Assembly (NCBI GenBank): GCA_030849065.1
Contig: JASAON010001424.1
Location: forward strand, 1 to 24,412
Source of the DNA: Jaenimonas drosophilae
Taxonomy: Eukaryota > Euglenozoa > Kinetoplastea > Trypanosomatida > Trypanosomatidae
Length of the DNA stretch: 24,412 nucleotides
Reading direction: 5' to 3'
Shown here: positions 1 through 8,900 of the stretch, piece after piece
Numbering within the stretch: position 1 is the stretch's first letter
Layout: each line of letters starts with the position of its first letter
Position numbers and translations under genes: made by a program
The notes under the pieces: model-generated
Seen by the model: only the letters and a program-made list of their open reading frames with translations
The model's database searches: none
Told to the model about the DNA's origin: nothing

Positions 1-357
1 ATCACCAAGGAGAGCTCCTGCTCCGAGGCCTTCAAGCAGGCCTGTGTGAAGGCCAAGGAAGGTGATACGTGGCTGACCTTCAAGCAGGCGATGCCCACGC
101 GACTTCTCCTGAACAAGTTTGGCAAGGAGGCGGCCAAGCTGTCAGATGGTGGTGCGAGCAAGGATGAGGTCATTGCCTTCATTGGTCATGGCCGCACGAA
201 GATGGGCATGTTCGATGGCGATGTGGAGAATGGTGAGCTCGAAATTGGCCAAATCACATCGGATTGCGGCGATATCCCCAGCGTGGCGGAGCTCATGGAG
301 CGTCTCGTGGCGGAGTTCAACGCCTGCAGCGGCAAGATCTCTGGCATGAAGATGTAG
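1..357 (+). CDS. Nitronate monooxygenase (2-nitropropane dioxygenase)-like protein, 3' end only
   Basis: The window opens inside this gene: frame 1 is open from base 1 to a TAG at 355-357, giving the last 118 residues, so the true start lies upstream. The block GDVENGELEIGQI followed by DIPSVAELMERLV matches the C-terminal pattern of the nitronate monooxygenase / FabK-type enoyl reductase family (G-D-x-x-x-G-x-x-x-x-G-Q-I, then a helix with V-x-E-L-x-x-x-L). These are FMN-binding TIM-barrel enzymes that oxidise alkyl nitronates or reduce enoyl-ACP. The usual AGQ-x-x-GLI sequence reads IGQITSDCG here, so this copy is divergent. The catalytic His and most of the FMN site would be upstream and cannot be checked. 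The sequence has little low complexity, unlike its neighbours. Family assignment is by remembered motif. Substrate and cellular location are unknown. Confidence 0.6.
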   Translation: MTKESSCSEAFKQACVKAKEGDTWLTFKQAMPTRLLLNKFGKEAAKLSDGGASKDEVIAFIGHGRTKMGMFDGDVENGELEIGQITSDCGDIPSVAELMERLVAEFNACSGKISGMKM

Positions 358-1576
358 AGTGGCAATGCTTGTGTGGCACCTCGTCTTTCACCATCAACGC
401 CTACTCATTTAGTTGGCTGACATCATCTTCAGAAGGTCTTCTCCTGTTGTTTGCTCGTTTTTTTCTTCGCACGACGTCGTCGTTGGCGGGACGTCACGGC
501 CATCGTCGTCCTGGTTCAAGTCTTCGTATTCAGCTCTTCGCTTGCTGTGGTATGTGTGTGTGTGTGTTTTTTTGGTTGGTGTGCACGTCTGGTTGGGTGT
601 GAAGTGGCAATGCGTGTATGTCGCGGGGAGTACTTGGTACTACCGTGCCCGTACTGCTGTGGTGGGCACTGTAGGTGATGATACCGCCATCATCATGCAT
701 CTCACGCAGAGTGTTGACTGGCTGCAATCACCACTCATCACACGCTCGTATTTTCTTCGACCAACACCGCACGAAGCCGCCACCTTCAGCATGGCCCATC
801 ATCACAGCTGCGCTACTACTTGGCAAATCTTCTGCACGTGTGTTTGTGTGTGTATACGGAGGATGTTGTTCGCGTGTAGCACGTGTGGCTCCTCCCACCA
901 CCAACGGATATCCCCACAAGTACGAAGTTATTGGGCTGCATCGCGTTCATCCCTGAACCATTAATCTTTTTTGATTGTTTTGTTCCTCTATGATTGTCTT
1001 TTTGCTCATGTGTGTGTGCGTTGTGATGATGTGAAGTGGTGTGGCACGCACACATGTACATGTGTTTTCCTTTCCCCCTTCCACCTGTATGGTATACGGA
1101 CCAAAGCATTCACGCCGTCCATCACTCGTGCAGCCATCTATCAATCATCATCGGCTAGACAAGGACGTTGGCCTGTATTCTTCCTGTACGTGATGATGCC
1201 GCGCGAACACACAAACACACACACACACTTCCACCACCACCACACAACCACACAACAAAAACATTGGAAGGATGACCACAACTGAAAAATGGTGCTCACT
1301 GCCGCACCACCTCTCCTCATGTTGGAGATGATGATGCACATTCCTGTGTTTGGCGTAAAAGCCTTCCTCAACGACCCCCCCCCTCTCCTCCTCTATCTCA
1401 TCATCATCTTGTGTTGCAACCACAACAATCGTCAATCCAAAACACACACACACGTACACAGGAGCAAGACACCTCTCCATATCCCCCCTTCTCACTGTCT
1501 TCCCACAAGAAGGGGCACGCACGCTCTGACGTCGTTGCTCATAAATCGATTCCGTCGATTGTGTGTTTTCATCACT

Positions 1577-1641
1577 TTTGTTGTTGTTGTTTTTTTTTTG
1601 TATTTTTCAAGATTTTTTTTTCTTTTTTCGTGTGTTTCGAG
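1577..1641 (+). promoter_or_regulatory. Predicted spliced-leader trans-splice acceptor of the 1868 gene
   Basis: A long T-rich tract (1577-1635) is followed by AG at 1610-1611 and again at 1640-1641. The first ATG downstream of either AG is the start of the 529-residue frame at 1868. That leaves a 5' untranslated region of about 225-255 bases. Inferred from kinetoplastid splicing rules; the choice between the two AGs is open. Confidence 0.5.
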
Positions 1642-1780
1642 TTGTTTGTGAAGCTCTCGACATAACCTCGGAGAACAACAACTACAACTACAACACCGCA
1701 AAGACTTAGGCCGGTATCTGGGCAAAGAAAAAACAGAAGCGTAGCTTCTTTCTGACATCTGCTACGCTACACACACACAC

Positions 1781-1796
1781 ACGTACGTACGTACGT
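1781..1796. repeat. ACGT tetranucleotide repeat
   Basis: Four perfect ACGT units in the leader about 70 bases before the 1868 start. The unit is self-complementary, so the tract is a palindrome. Confidence 0.9.
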
Positions 1797-1867
1797 GAAG
1801 TGAAGAAGTTCTACGACTTGCTCACACAGACATACGTACACATCAATCACACGTACAACCGCGAAGG

Positions 1868-3457
1868 ATGGCTGCTCTACGCACGGCGCAGCGGCGCTCC
1901 ATCGTAGGCTCATCCGATGCACGCCTGGAGAGCGTACACGCACATGATGGCTCACTGATTGGCCGGCGAACACATCCGCTGGAGATGGAGGCAGTCGAGG
2001 ATGAGTGCGAGATGATTGCCGCCGCCAGTGTGGGTGATGGAGGCCTCTCAATTTGCACACATCTTCCGTCTGCCCACGGCAGTGCAGCGAGCACGATGAG
2101 TCGGCCGTCGATGGGTGCCGATGGTCAAGACGGCGAAGGCATGTTGAGCAGCTGGGCTGGTGATAGCGTCGTGGAGGATATGTACGTACACCACAGCTGC
2201 AGCAGCTCACGGCCTTCATCGGTGAAGCGCGTCAATTCCACCAAGATTGAAACATCGCCAACTTCACTGCACCGTCGGCGTGGAAGCAATCATGCTCTCG
2301 CCTCCACCACAACGAACAACAACAACAACAGCAATCCATCGATGTTGGTGATGGCCAACAACTCCACCTCCACGGCACCCAAGACAAACTCGCTTCATTC
2401 ACGTGGTACTGACGCCGAGCACCATGGCAGCGGTGCACGTGTGCATCGTCTCTCCGGCAATCGCAACAGCTCCTCACGGCCTCCACTTGGGCCAACCAAG
2501 GTGGTGGCCGGCGGCAGCAGCTCCTCCACCACACTTCATGGGCGCAACAACGCCACGACGTACGTGGAGAGCCTCTCCGCCGACACCGCCATGGCCAACA
2601 TTCTTCTGCCATCGTCCACCAGCCACAGCAGCATCGGCAGCCTTCCGAGCAAGACTTCATCAGCTCTACCTCCTCCACTGGCCACCGTCAGTGTTGGTGT
2701 TTTGCGCAGCAATTTGAGCCTCATCAGCCCCTTCTCGCGACGGCCACGTGCGGGAAGCGCGAGCACATCATCCGCGGCGGCGGTGGAGGAGGCGGAGGAC
2801 CTTCTCACGGCCACGGTTTCGATGGTGGATGACACCACGTTGGGTGATGCGGTACATCATCATCATCATCCTCCTCATCATCATCACGCACAACAGCATC
2901 CGTTGAGTGGTGCGTTGCGTAGACGAGAGCTACGTACGGGCTCTGACGCAAGCGTGGATGATATGGCGCCTCTCGCGCTGCCACCTTCACCGGTGTCAAG
3001 CACATCGCGCCATTTCAACGGCAGCCTGACCGCGGCTGGTCGTGAAGATGGGGATCCCCTCATGCTGCTTCTGCATCATGAAGAAGATGAGGTGGACGTG
3101 GAAGATGAAGGTGGCAGTACAACTATTGGCCGAAGCCAACAACACACGCGCTCACCAGCACACGTCTATGGCATGAGCTTTGGTGCAAGCGCAGAGGATC
3201 TTGTTGGGGAGGTGCTCATTGCCGTGGATGATGGAGAGTTGATGCCGCCAAGCCCTTCGTCGGCAGCAGTGGTGGCGGATGATGTCCAGGGGTGCAGCAT
3301 TGTGCATGAGCTGCCTGGGCTCATTCCCGCGGCCATCTCCACCACCACCTACGTCAGCCACCAGCCAACACTGGCCAACAACAACAACAACACCTCCGCT
3401 CGTCATGCGCGAGCGGAGGTGCGGAGGATGGATGGTGGCAGCAACAACGCTGTGTGA
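1868..3457 (+). CDS. Intrinsically disordered protein, 529 aa, function unknown
   Basis: I do not recognise a family. The start is the first ATG after the upstream pyrimidine tract and the stop is TGA at 3455-3457. The protein is rich in Ser, Thr, Ala, Gly and Asn and has no predictable fold, membrane segment or long coiled coil. Visible features: Asn runs near residues 150-155 and 503-508, a His-rich stretch at 330-340, an acidic patch at 405-414, and basic-plus-Ser sites such as RRRGS (136-140) and RRPRAGS (291-297) that look like AGC-kinase targets. Ser-Pro sites such as PPSPVSS (372-378) and PPSPSS are proline-directed candidates. The density of such sites suggests a phosphorylated scaffold or regulatory protein, but that is inference. 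A short hydrophobic acidic region near 440-490 is the part most likely to be conserved. That this is a real gene is supported by frame length, its ATG-free leader and composition like its neighbours. Confidence 0.8.
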   Translation: MAALRTAQRRSIVGSSDARLESVHAHDGSLIGRRTHPLEMEAVEDECEMIAAASVGDGGLSICTHLPSAHGSAASTMSRPSMGADGQDGEGMLSSWAGDSVVEDMYVHHSCSSSRPSSVKRVNSTKIETSPTSLHRRRGSNHALASTTTNNNNNSNPSMLVMANNSTSTAPKTNSLHSRGTDAEHHGSGARVHRLSGNRNSSSRPPLGPTKVVAGGSSSSTTLHGRNNATTYVESLSADTAMANILLPSSTSHSSIGSLPSKTSSALPPPLATVSVGVLRSNLSLISPFSRRPRAGSASTSSAAAVEEAEDLLTATVSMVDDTTLGDAVHHHHHPPHHHHAQQHPLSGALRRRELRTGSDASVDDMAPLALPPSPVSSTSRHFNGSLTAAGREDGDPLMLLLHHEEDEVDVEDEGGSTTIGRSQQHTRSPAHVYGMSFGASAEDLVGEVLIAVDDGELMPPSPSSAAVVADDVQGCSIVHELPGLIPAAISTTTYVSHQPTLANNNNNTSARHARAEVRRMDGGSNNAV

Positions 3458-3514
3458 GCTGCAGAACGTTTGGATGTACGTATAGTGTGGTGTGCTTCAA
3501 CACATCGCCACAAA

Positions 3515-3558
3515 TCTTCATGTTCTTCTTCTTCGTTCTCCCCCTCCCTCCCCTCCAG
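3515..3558 (+). promoter_or_regulatory. Acceptor-like pyrimidine tract and CAG with no gene behind it
   Basis: A C/T-rich tract beginning about 60 bases after the 3457 stop ends in CAG at 3556-3558. It is one of the cleanest acceptor-like sites in the window. The first ATG after it (3619) opens only 15 codons. It may be an unused match, the acceptor of a non-coding RNA, or the element that directs polyadenylation of the upstream mRNA, since in trypanosomatids a downstream pyrimidine tract couples the two events. Confidence 0.3.
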
Positions 3559-4741
3559 CACACTTCTACGCACGCACACACTCACACGCGCACGTGTTGT
3601 TATTGTTGCTGTGCGTGTATGTGTATGATTGATGCTTCGTACCGCCGTAGGTTGGCGGTGATGTAGGTGTTGATGAGGTCTGTGTCTGTGTATGTGTGCG
3701 TGTGTGTTCTTCTGTTGCTGATTTCTTAGGCTCTGCACATCATCTCTTCGTGGTGAGCTCACGATGAATGAAGATGATGTTGGGCTAGAGTGGAGCCTCA
3801 AGCACATAGAGACGCACAGACCACACGCACATTCGCACATGACACGAACAGGATGGAGATGATCTCCTCATCTCACGTTTTCTTCTTCTTCTCTTTATCT
3901 TCTGTTTTTGCTTCCTGATGTGTGGTTTTTTTTCACTTACGAAACACACCTTGACACGAGCACATCTCATCACAAACAACACCGCGCACATGGAAAAACA
4001 CGTCTGTGTGCGTGTGTGTCCGTGTGTGTGCGTACGTAGCTGCCATCTCCTGCCAGCACGTTGGCACAGTCATCCAAATTGTGTATTGGCAGGGTGTAGT
4101 AGCCGCGACACACCACAGACGCTTGCATGCTTTTTTCATGATGATGTTTGGTGTTGATGTGATTGTTGGTGATTGGTGTGGTACGGTGTCAGCGTGACGG
4201 CACACTTTCTATATGAAACACTCTCTTCGCGCGCATACCGCAGCAACTGGATGTTGATGATGATGGCGATGATGTTGTGGTTGTGGTTGTTGCTGAAGCA
4301 CTCATCTTCATGCTCCACTCTATAAACACACGCACACGTACTTGAACTTCGCCATCATCTCTTATATCTGTACGTATCTCCTCCCCCCAACGCCACATCC
4401 AAACTTCCCTTCTTCTTGTTTTGCGTTTATCTTTCTTGTGTTGTTGTTGTTGATGATGTACTATGGTGATGATGGGCTTCACCACTCATAGCAGCTTCCA
4501 CGAGGATGATGAAGAAGGAGAGAGAACAACACGCAGAAAACTAAAATGCTATTGTGTGGCATTTTTTTTTCTTTGTGCTCACGTTGCTTACTTTTGACGA
4601 TGATGATGATGATGGATGATGAACGCAATGTGGTGCTACAACACATTATCACACAGAGACATAGATGAGAGCTGTGCTTGGTGGTGTATTTTGTATGACG
4701 TACCACCAACACCTCCATCTCCATACACGCCTGTTGATACA

Positions 4742-4755
4742 CCTTTTTTTTTCAG
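4742..4755 (+). promoter_or_regulatory. Acceptor-like T tract and CAG inside the 2.5-kb spacer
   Basis: An unbroken run of nine T residues followed by CAG at 4753-4755. The first ATG afterwards (4774) opens a frame of 23 codons, so no protein gene explains the site. Confidence 0.25.
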
Positions 4756-4987
4756 CTACGTACGATCAACTCCATGCACACATACATACATGCAACTCCT
4801 GCCAAACGTTTGTGTTGGCGTGGACGAGGATTGATGATGATTTGATGATCATCATCAGATGATCGTCATCATGCATCGCGCGTTTCATGAGATGATTGGG
4901 CTACGACACGAGATGCACACACATACACGCATACACACGCAATCTTTTTTCTTCCCAACCCATACTCGAACAGGAATAAAAGCGACG

Positions 4988-5043
4988 ATGATGTTGATGA
5001 TGATCATCATCATTCGCATCTTCATCATCATCATCAACATCAT
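4988..5043. repeat. GAT/ATC hairpin with nested palindrome
   Basis: Bases 4988-5004 are perfectly complementary to 5027-5043, a 17-bp stem around a 22-base loop. An 18-bp perfect palindrome (4995-5012) overlaps its left arm, so alternative folds are possible. It consists almost wholly of GAT and ATC triplets and may have arisen by repeat slippage and inversion. Confidence 0.75.
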
Positions 5044-5368
5044 TGATTGAGTAATTGTGCGTGCACGCGCATGTTTCATGTATTTGCCTCCATCGATTGG
5101 GCTCGAGCATCATCGCACCCGAAGACGCCGGTTTTAAGTTGTGAAGTGGCGTTGAGTGAGATGTGTCCTGATTATGAGCTCCGTTCCTTTGCCTGACATG
5201 TGTGTATGTGTGTGTATGTGTGTGCGTATCTGCGTGAAAGATGGTGCAGTGGACCTCCTCAGATGATGATGATGATGAATGATGAATGATGATACTCTTC
5301 TTTCTTTCCTCTGCACGCGAAGCCTCACGACGAGCTCGATGATGGTTGCCGCAACACAACAGCAAATG

Positions 5369-5396
5369 CATCATCATCATCATCATCATCATCATC
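5369..5396. repeat. CAT trinucleotide microsatellite
   Basis: About nine uninterrupted CAT units in non-coding DNA. The same unit encodes His or Ser runs within the genes of this window. Confidence 0.9.
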
Positions 5397-5640
5397 TACA
5401 TATATGAAGAGATGCTCACCTTTGATTCTGTGATGAGTTTTTTTCGTGTGTTTTCTGATTTTTCATGACCTGCCGATGATGCATCTTTTCTTTGTTGTTT
5501 CATTCCTCGCGTTGACCGAGACAATCTCAGTTCTGTTCCTCGAGCAAAGCAAAACAGCAACTACAGATCATCATCCATCATCATCATCAACAACAACAAC
5601 CAATACAATACGGAATATATGTGCTGCACAGACACACAAC

Positions 5641-5814
5641 CTCTCTCCTTCTCTCTTCACTCTCTCTGGTGCTCCCACCTCCTCCTCCTTCTCTTTTGCA
5701 ACCTTCATCATGATGGATGCCACCACACATGTGTGTGGTTGTGTTGTTCGTGGCACTACTTCATGCTCACCATCATAAACACCTCCTGACTCATCTTCTG
5801 CACCATCTACGAAG
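5641..5814 (+). promoter_or_regulatory. Predicted trans-splice acceptor region of the 5937 gene
   Basis: A strong CT tract at 5641-5700 and a shorter one at 5783-5807 are followed by AG at 5813-5814. The first ATG after that AG is 5937, giving a 5' untranslated region of about 122 bases. No ATG occurs from 5766 to 5936. Confidence 0.5.
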
Positions 5815-5936
5815 CACACAAGATTGATTGGCGCACACACACGTCCATTCATCGTTATTCACTCGTATACGTGTGTTGTGACGCATAGAATTAGAGCACA
5901 CACACACACAACAACACATTTGTGGGCATTGTGAGC

Positions 5937-8900
5937 ATGCGCTCACCCAGTGCACGTATGCCAGAGGACCTCCGTCAATCTCGTCTGTTGATGGAGTTCC
6001 AGGCTCAGCAACAACAACAACAACAACAACAACGCCATGCGCCTCGAGCAAACGTGTATGAGCATGGTGAGCCACGCTCTCTCTTCAACCGGGAACGCTC
6101 CTCCGCCAACACCGCCGCGCCGTACTCTGGTGCGCGTCCTCCGCCGAGCATGAGCGGCCTCCACTCCGTTGATGATGCTACTGGTGAGGTGTATAGCGTG
6201 CGAAGTAGCTCGCGACTCACATCATCATCGCAGGAGGATGTTGTCACGGCACCACTTCCTCCCCCACCTCCACCTCCACGTGGAAGACGCTTGGGTATTG
6301 ATGTGGATGGCGATGATCATCATCATCATGATGATAGTGGCAGGATGTATATGCGTGGTGATACGGAGTTGCAGATTCCAAGCCCGTACCGCATGCGCAC
6401 AGAAGGCAGCCACGCACGACTCCCAACACAGACGTTGATGGCCGATGATGTTGTGGAAACGCCCTGGAACAGCCGTGAAAAACAACGTGGCACCAACAAC
6501 CTCAACGTGAGAAGATGTTGTAGCAACAGCCCACGTCGAGGACGTGCGCCACCTCCCCCGCCACCACCTCCACCAACATACACATCATCATCATCGGCTC
6601 TCCTCTCACCGCGAGCTGCTGCCGCTGCCCCACCTCCGCCACCACCTCCTGAAGGGCGAGGGCCAACATCATCACGCAGATCCAGCATGGCTCCGCCAAC
6701 AACACACAACGCACATGTACGTGAGCGTGCGTACAGCCCGTCGCAGTGGACCTCCGTCGTGCCATCCGCAGACTTCGATCCGCGCCACCAACGCGGCGCA
6801 CGGCGTCCTGTCTTAACGCCTCCTGCTCCATCTGCACACACAACACGAACAACAACAACAACAACACCTCCTGCTGCTGATGTACGTTGTGTGGCGTCCA
6901 GCTGGGAAGAAGCACAACGTGAGGTACGTGATAGCCGCAACACCTCCGTGAATGGTGATGATGACGAAGTGGAGCGTCGCGGAGGTTGGCGAAGTTGGGC
7001 GTTGGAGGTCAACGACAGACGTCTGAGTGAGTGGCAGCGTGGGGAGTCCTTGTTGTTGCGACGTACATCTTCATCGTGCTCGGCGATGGATGTTGGTGGC
7101 ACAAGACAACGTCGCGGTTCATGGGGAGCTGCACCACCTCCGCCACCTCCTCCATCTGCCACGGCAGCCACCGCCGCGGCACGCATGACGATGGATGCTT
7201 CACGCCGTGCCTCCTCCACCGCATCATCGTGTTGGGCCCAGCCCATCCAACAACAACAACAACAAAATGGTGGTGCAACATCACGTAGATATGCCTTGTT
7301 GGCTCCGCCAGCACAGATGGATGTACGTGATGAGGTTGTGCCACCCATGGAAGCCACGGCGCTCTCCTTCACCACAGCCGCCTCTGCAAGCCGCAGCCCC
7401 ACACATCGTCGTCCAGGTAGTGCCAGCAACAACAACAACAAGATCAACGCACCCTTCACCTCACCAACCTTGTCTCGGCCCGTATCTCCCGCACATCCCT
7501 ACGGAGGTATGCCTGTGTATGCTACTTCACGTACCACCGCGATGCGCTCGCTCTCACTGAACCAACGTGCATCCAACAACAACACAAAGACATCATCGTC
7601 ATCGCCACAAGAGATGAAGGAGAACAGTCCGAGTGTTGGCGTATTCTTTGATGATGAGCCAGACAAGGAGGCGTTGCGTGCGTTGCTGCTCGTGGCACGC
7701 CCGTCCATCACAACAACAACAACAACATCCAACACCACCAACAACAACAACAATGTTGTGGTGGCATCCACTACCATCTCAGCAGCACCTGTCGTGGGTG
7801 ACGTACCTCGCACATCCTCCGCACACAACATGGGTGGCACACAATCACCCGATGTACTTGCCAAGGAGTTGGTGGATGATCTCCCAACGAAACCCTCACA
7901 ACAACAACAACAACAACAACAACACAACTATCATCCACGTGTGTCGCTAGAGGATCTCCAGCGACGTGATGATGTGGATGATGATCTGCATCATCAGCTT
8001 CACGCCGCACAGGAAAAGGCCGAGGCCCTCGCCCGCCATCTCGTCAAGGCCATGACGGATAAGCGCGCGCTGCAAACGAATGTTCTGAAGCTCGAGGAGC
8101 TCGTAGAAGAAAGCAGTTGTGAAGTTGGCCGTCTTCAGCGTGTTGTTGATGCTCAACAAGAGGAGGTGCGCACGTCCAGTGGGATGGAGGCGGCGTTGCG
8201 CGCCAAGGAACGTGAGGTGGCGGTGTGTGACGACGAAATATCGCGCTTGACGAGCATGATGGATTCGCACCTCGCACGTGGTGTTGGGGTTATTGATGCA
8301 TCATCCGCCATGTTGGTGTCCCAGGAGGTGGAGGCAGCCATGGCAGAGATTGGCATCTCTCACGTTGCCCAACGTGAGGCGGAAGGACGTGCCGATCAGC
8401 TCGCCGCGGAGTTGGAGGTGGCGGTGCGGCAGATTCACTCGCTCGATGAGCAGCTCGCGGAGATGGAGCGCGCCGCGACGTCGCAGCGTTTGCATGAGGT
8501 GCGTGCGTGCTTGGCCGTGGATGCGAATGGTGATGGTGGTCGCTCCATGAGCAGCAACAACAACAACAATCGTGGAGATGCTATACCACTGCCAACCTCT
8601 GCCGATGCGTCTGAGTGGCCTGTGGCGGCACGTCGCGCCGTTGCGCGTTTAGTTTCATACGCCGAAGGTCTTCTTCAGCAAAATGCGCAGAGCGCGCGTA
8701 CATCATCGCGTGAGGTTCATCATCTTCACGCACGTGTGGATGAGCTCCGCAAGGATGTGGCGGAGCAACGTGCCGAGGCAGCCTTGGCCACCGATGCGTG
8801 CAGCAATCTGCGCCAGGAGCACCACAATCTTGGTCGGCAGAGCCACGCGATGATGTCTGCTCTCAACGACGTACGTCATGGCGCACAGTTGGTGTCGGAG

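Larger units (their letters stand above)
358..1867 (+). other. Intergenic spacer and 5' leader of the 1868 gene
   Basis: This 1.5-kb stretch has no reading frame with coding character. It holds a GT run near 553-568, CA runs near 1213-1229 and 1441-1452, several T-rich tracts, a strong pyrimidine tract at 1577-1635 and an ACGT repeat at 1781-1796. From 1337 to 1867 there is no ATG on the + strand, although CAT occurs about ten times. That fits a leader kept free of upstream start codons. The first part is probably the 3' untranslated region of the flavoenzyme gene. Confidence 0.6.
3458..5936 (+). other. 2.5-kb spacer without a convincing gene
   Basis: This is the longest non-coding stretch in the window. 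It contains GT/CA runs (for example 3670-3710, 4009-4031, 5195-5226, 5898-5910), GAT/ATC repeats including palindromes and a long hairpin near 4988-5043, and a 28-base CAT run at 5369-5396. Acceptor-like pyrimidine tracts end in AG at 3557-3558, 3959-3960, 4754-4755 and 5813-5814. Only the last leads to a long frame. The ATG frames after the other sites are 15, 55 and 23 residues. ATG triplets are common here, unlike the spacer before 20464. I see no tRNA, rRNA or clear snoRNA, though small non-coding RNAs cannot be excluded by eye. Confidence 0.55.

Noticed and set aside
480..560. tRNA suggested by GGTTCAAGTCT near 513-523, similar to a B box
   Set aside because: No A box at the right distance, no acceptor-stem complement, and the surrounding sequence does not fold into a cloverleaf.
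2855..2890. His-rich stretch in the 529-residue protein as a metal-binding site
   Set aside because: It derives from a CAT repeat, and such His runs occur in several unrelated proteins of this window.
5446..5778. 110-codon + frame in the spacer before 5937
   Set aside because: Its start is not the first ATG after an acceptor, it spans the pyrimidine tract of the next gene, and its composition is that of translated CT- and CAA-rich DNA.
3458..5936. C/D snoRNA genes suggested by many RTGATGA (box C) matches
   Set aside because: Box C is contained in any GAT/ATG repeat, so the matches carry no information without paired D boxes and guide sequences.
6326..7459. 377-codon minus-strand frame, and other long minus-strand frames such as 8863-9591 and 13975-14649
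   Set aside because: They lie wholly opposite real genes and consist of the complements of the sense-strand repeats (Leu, Val, Gly and Cys runs).
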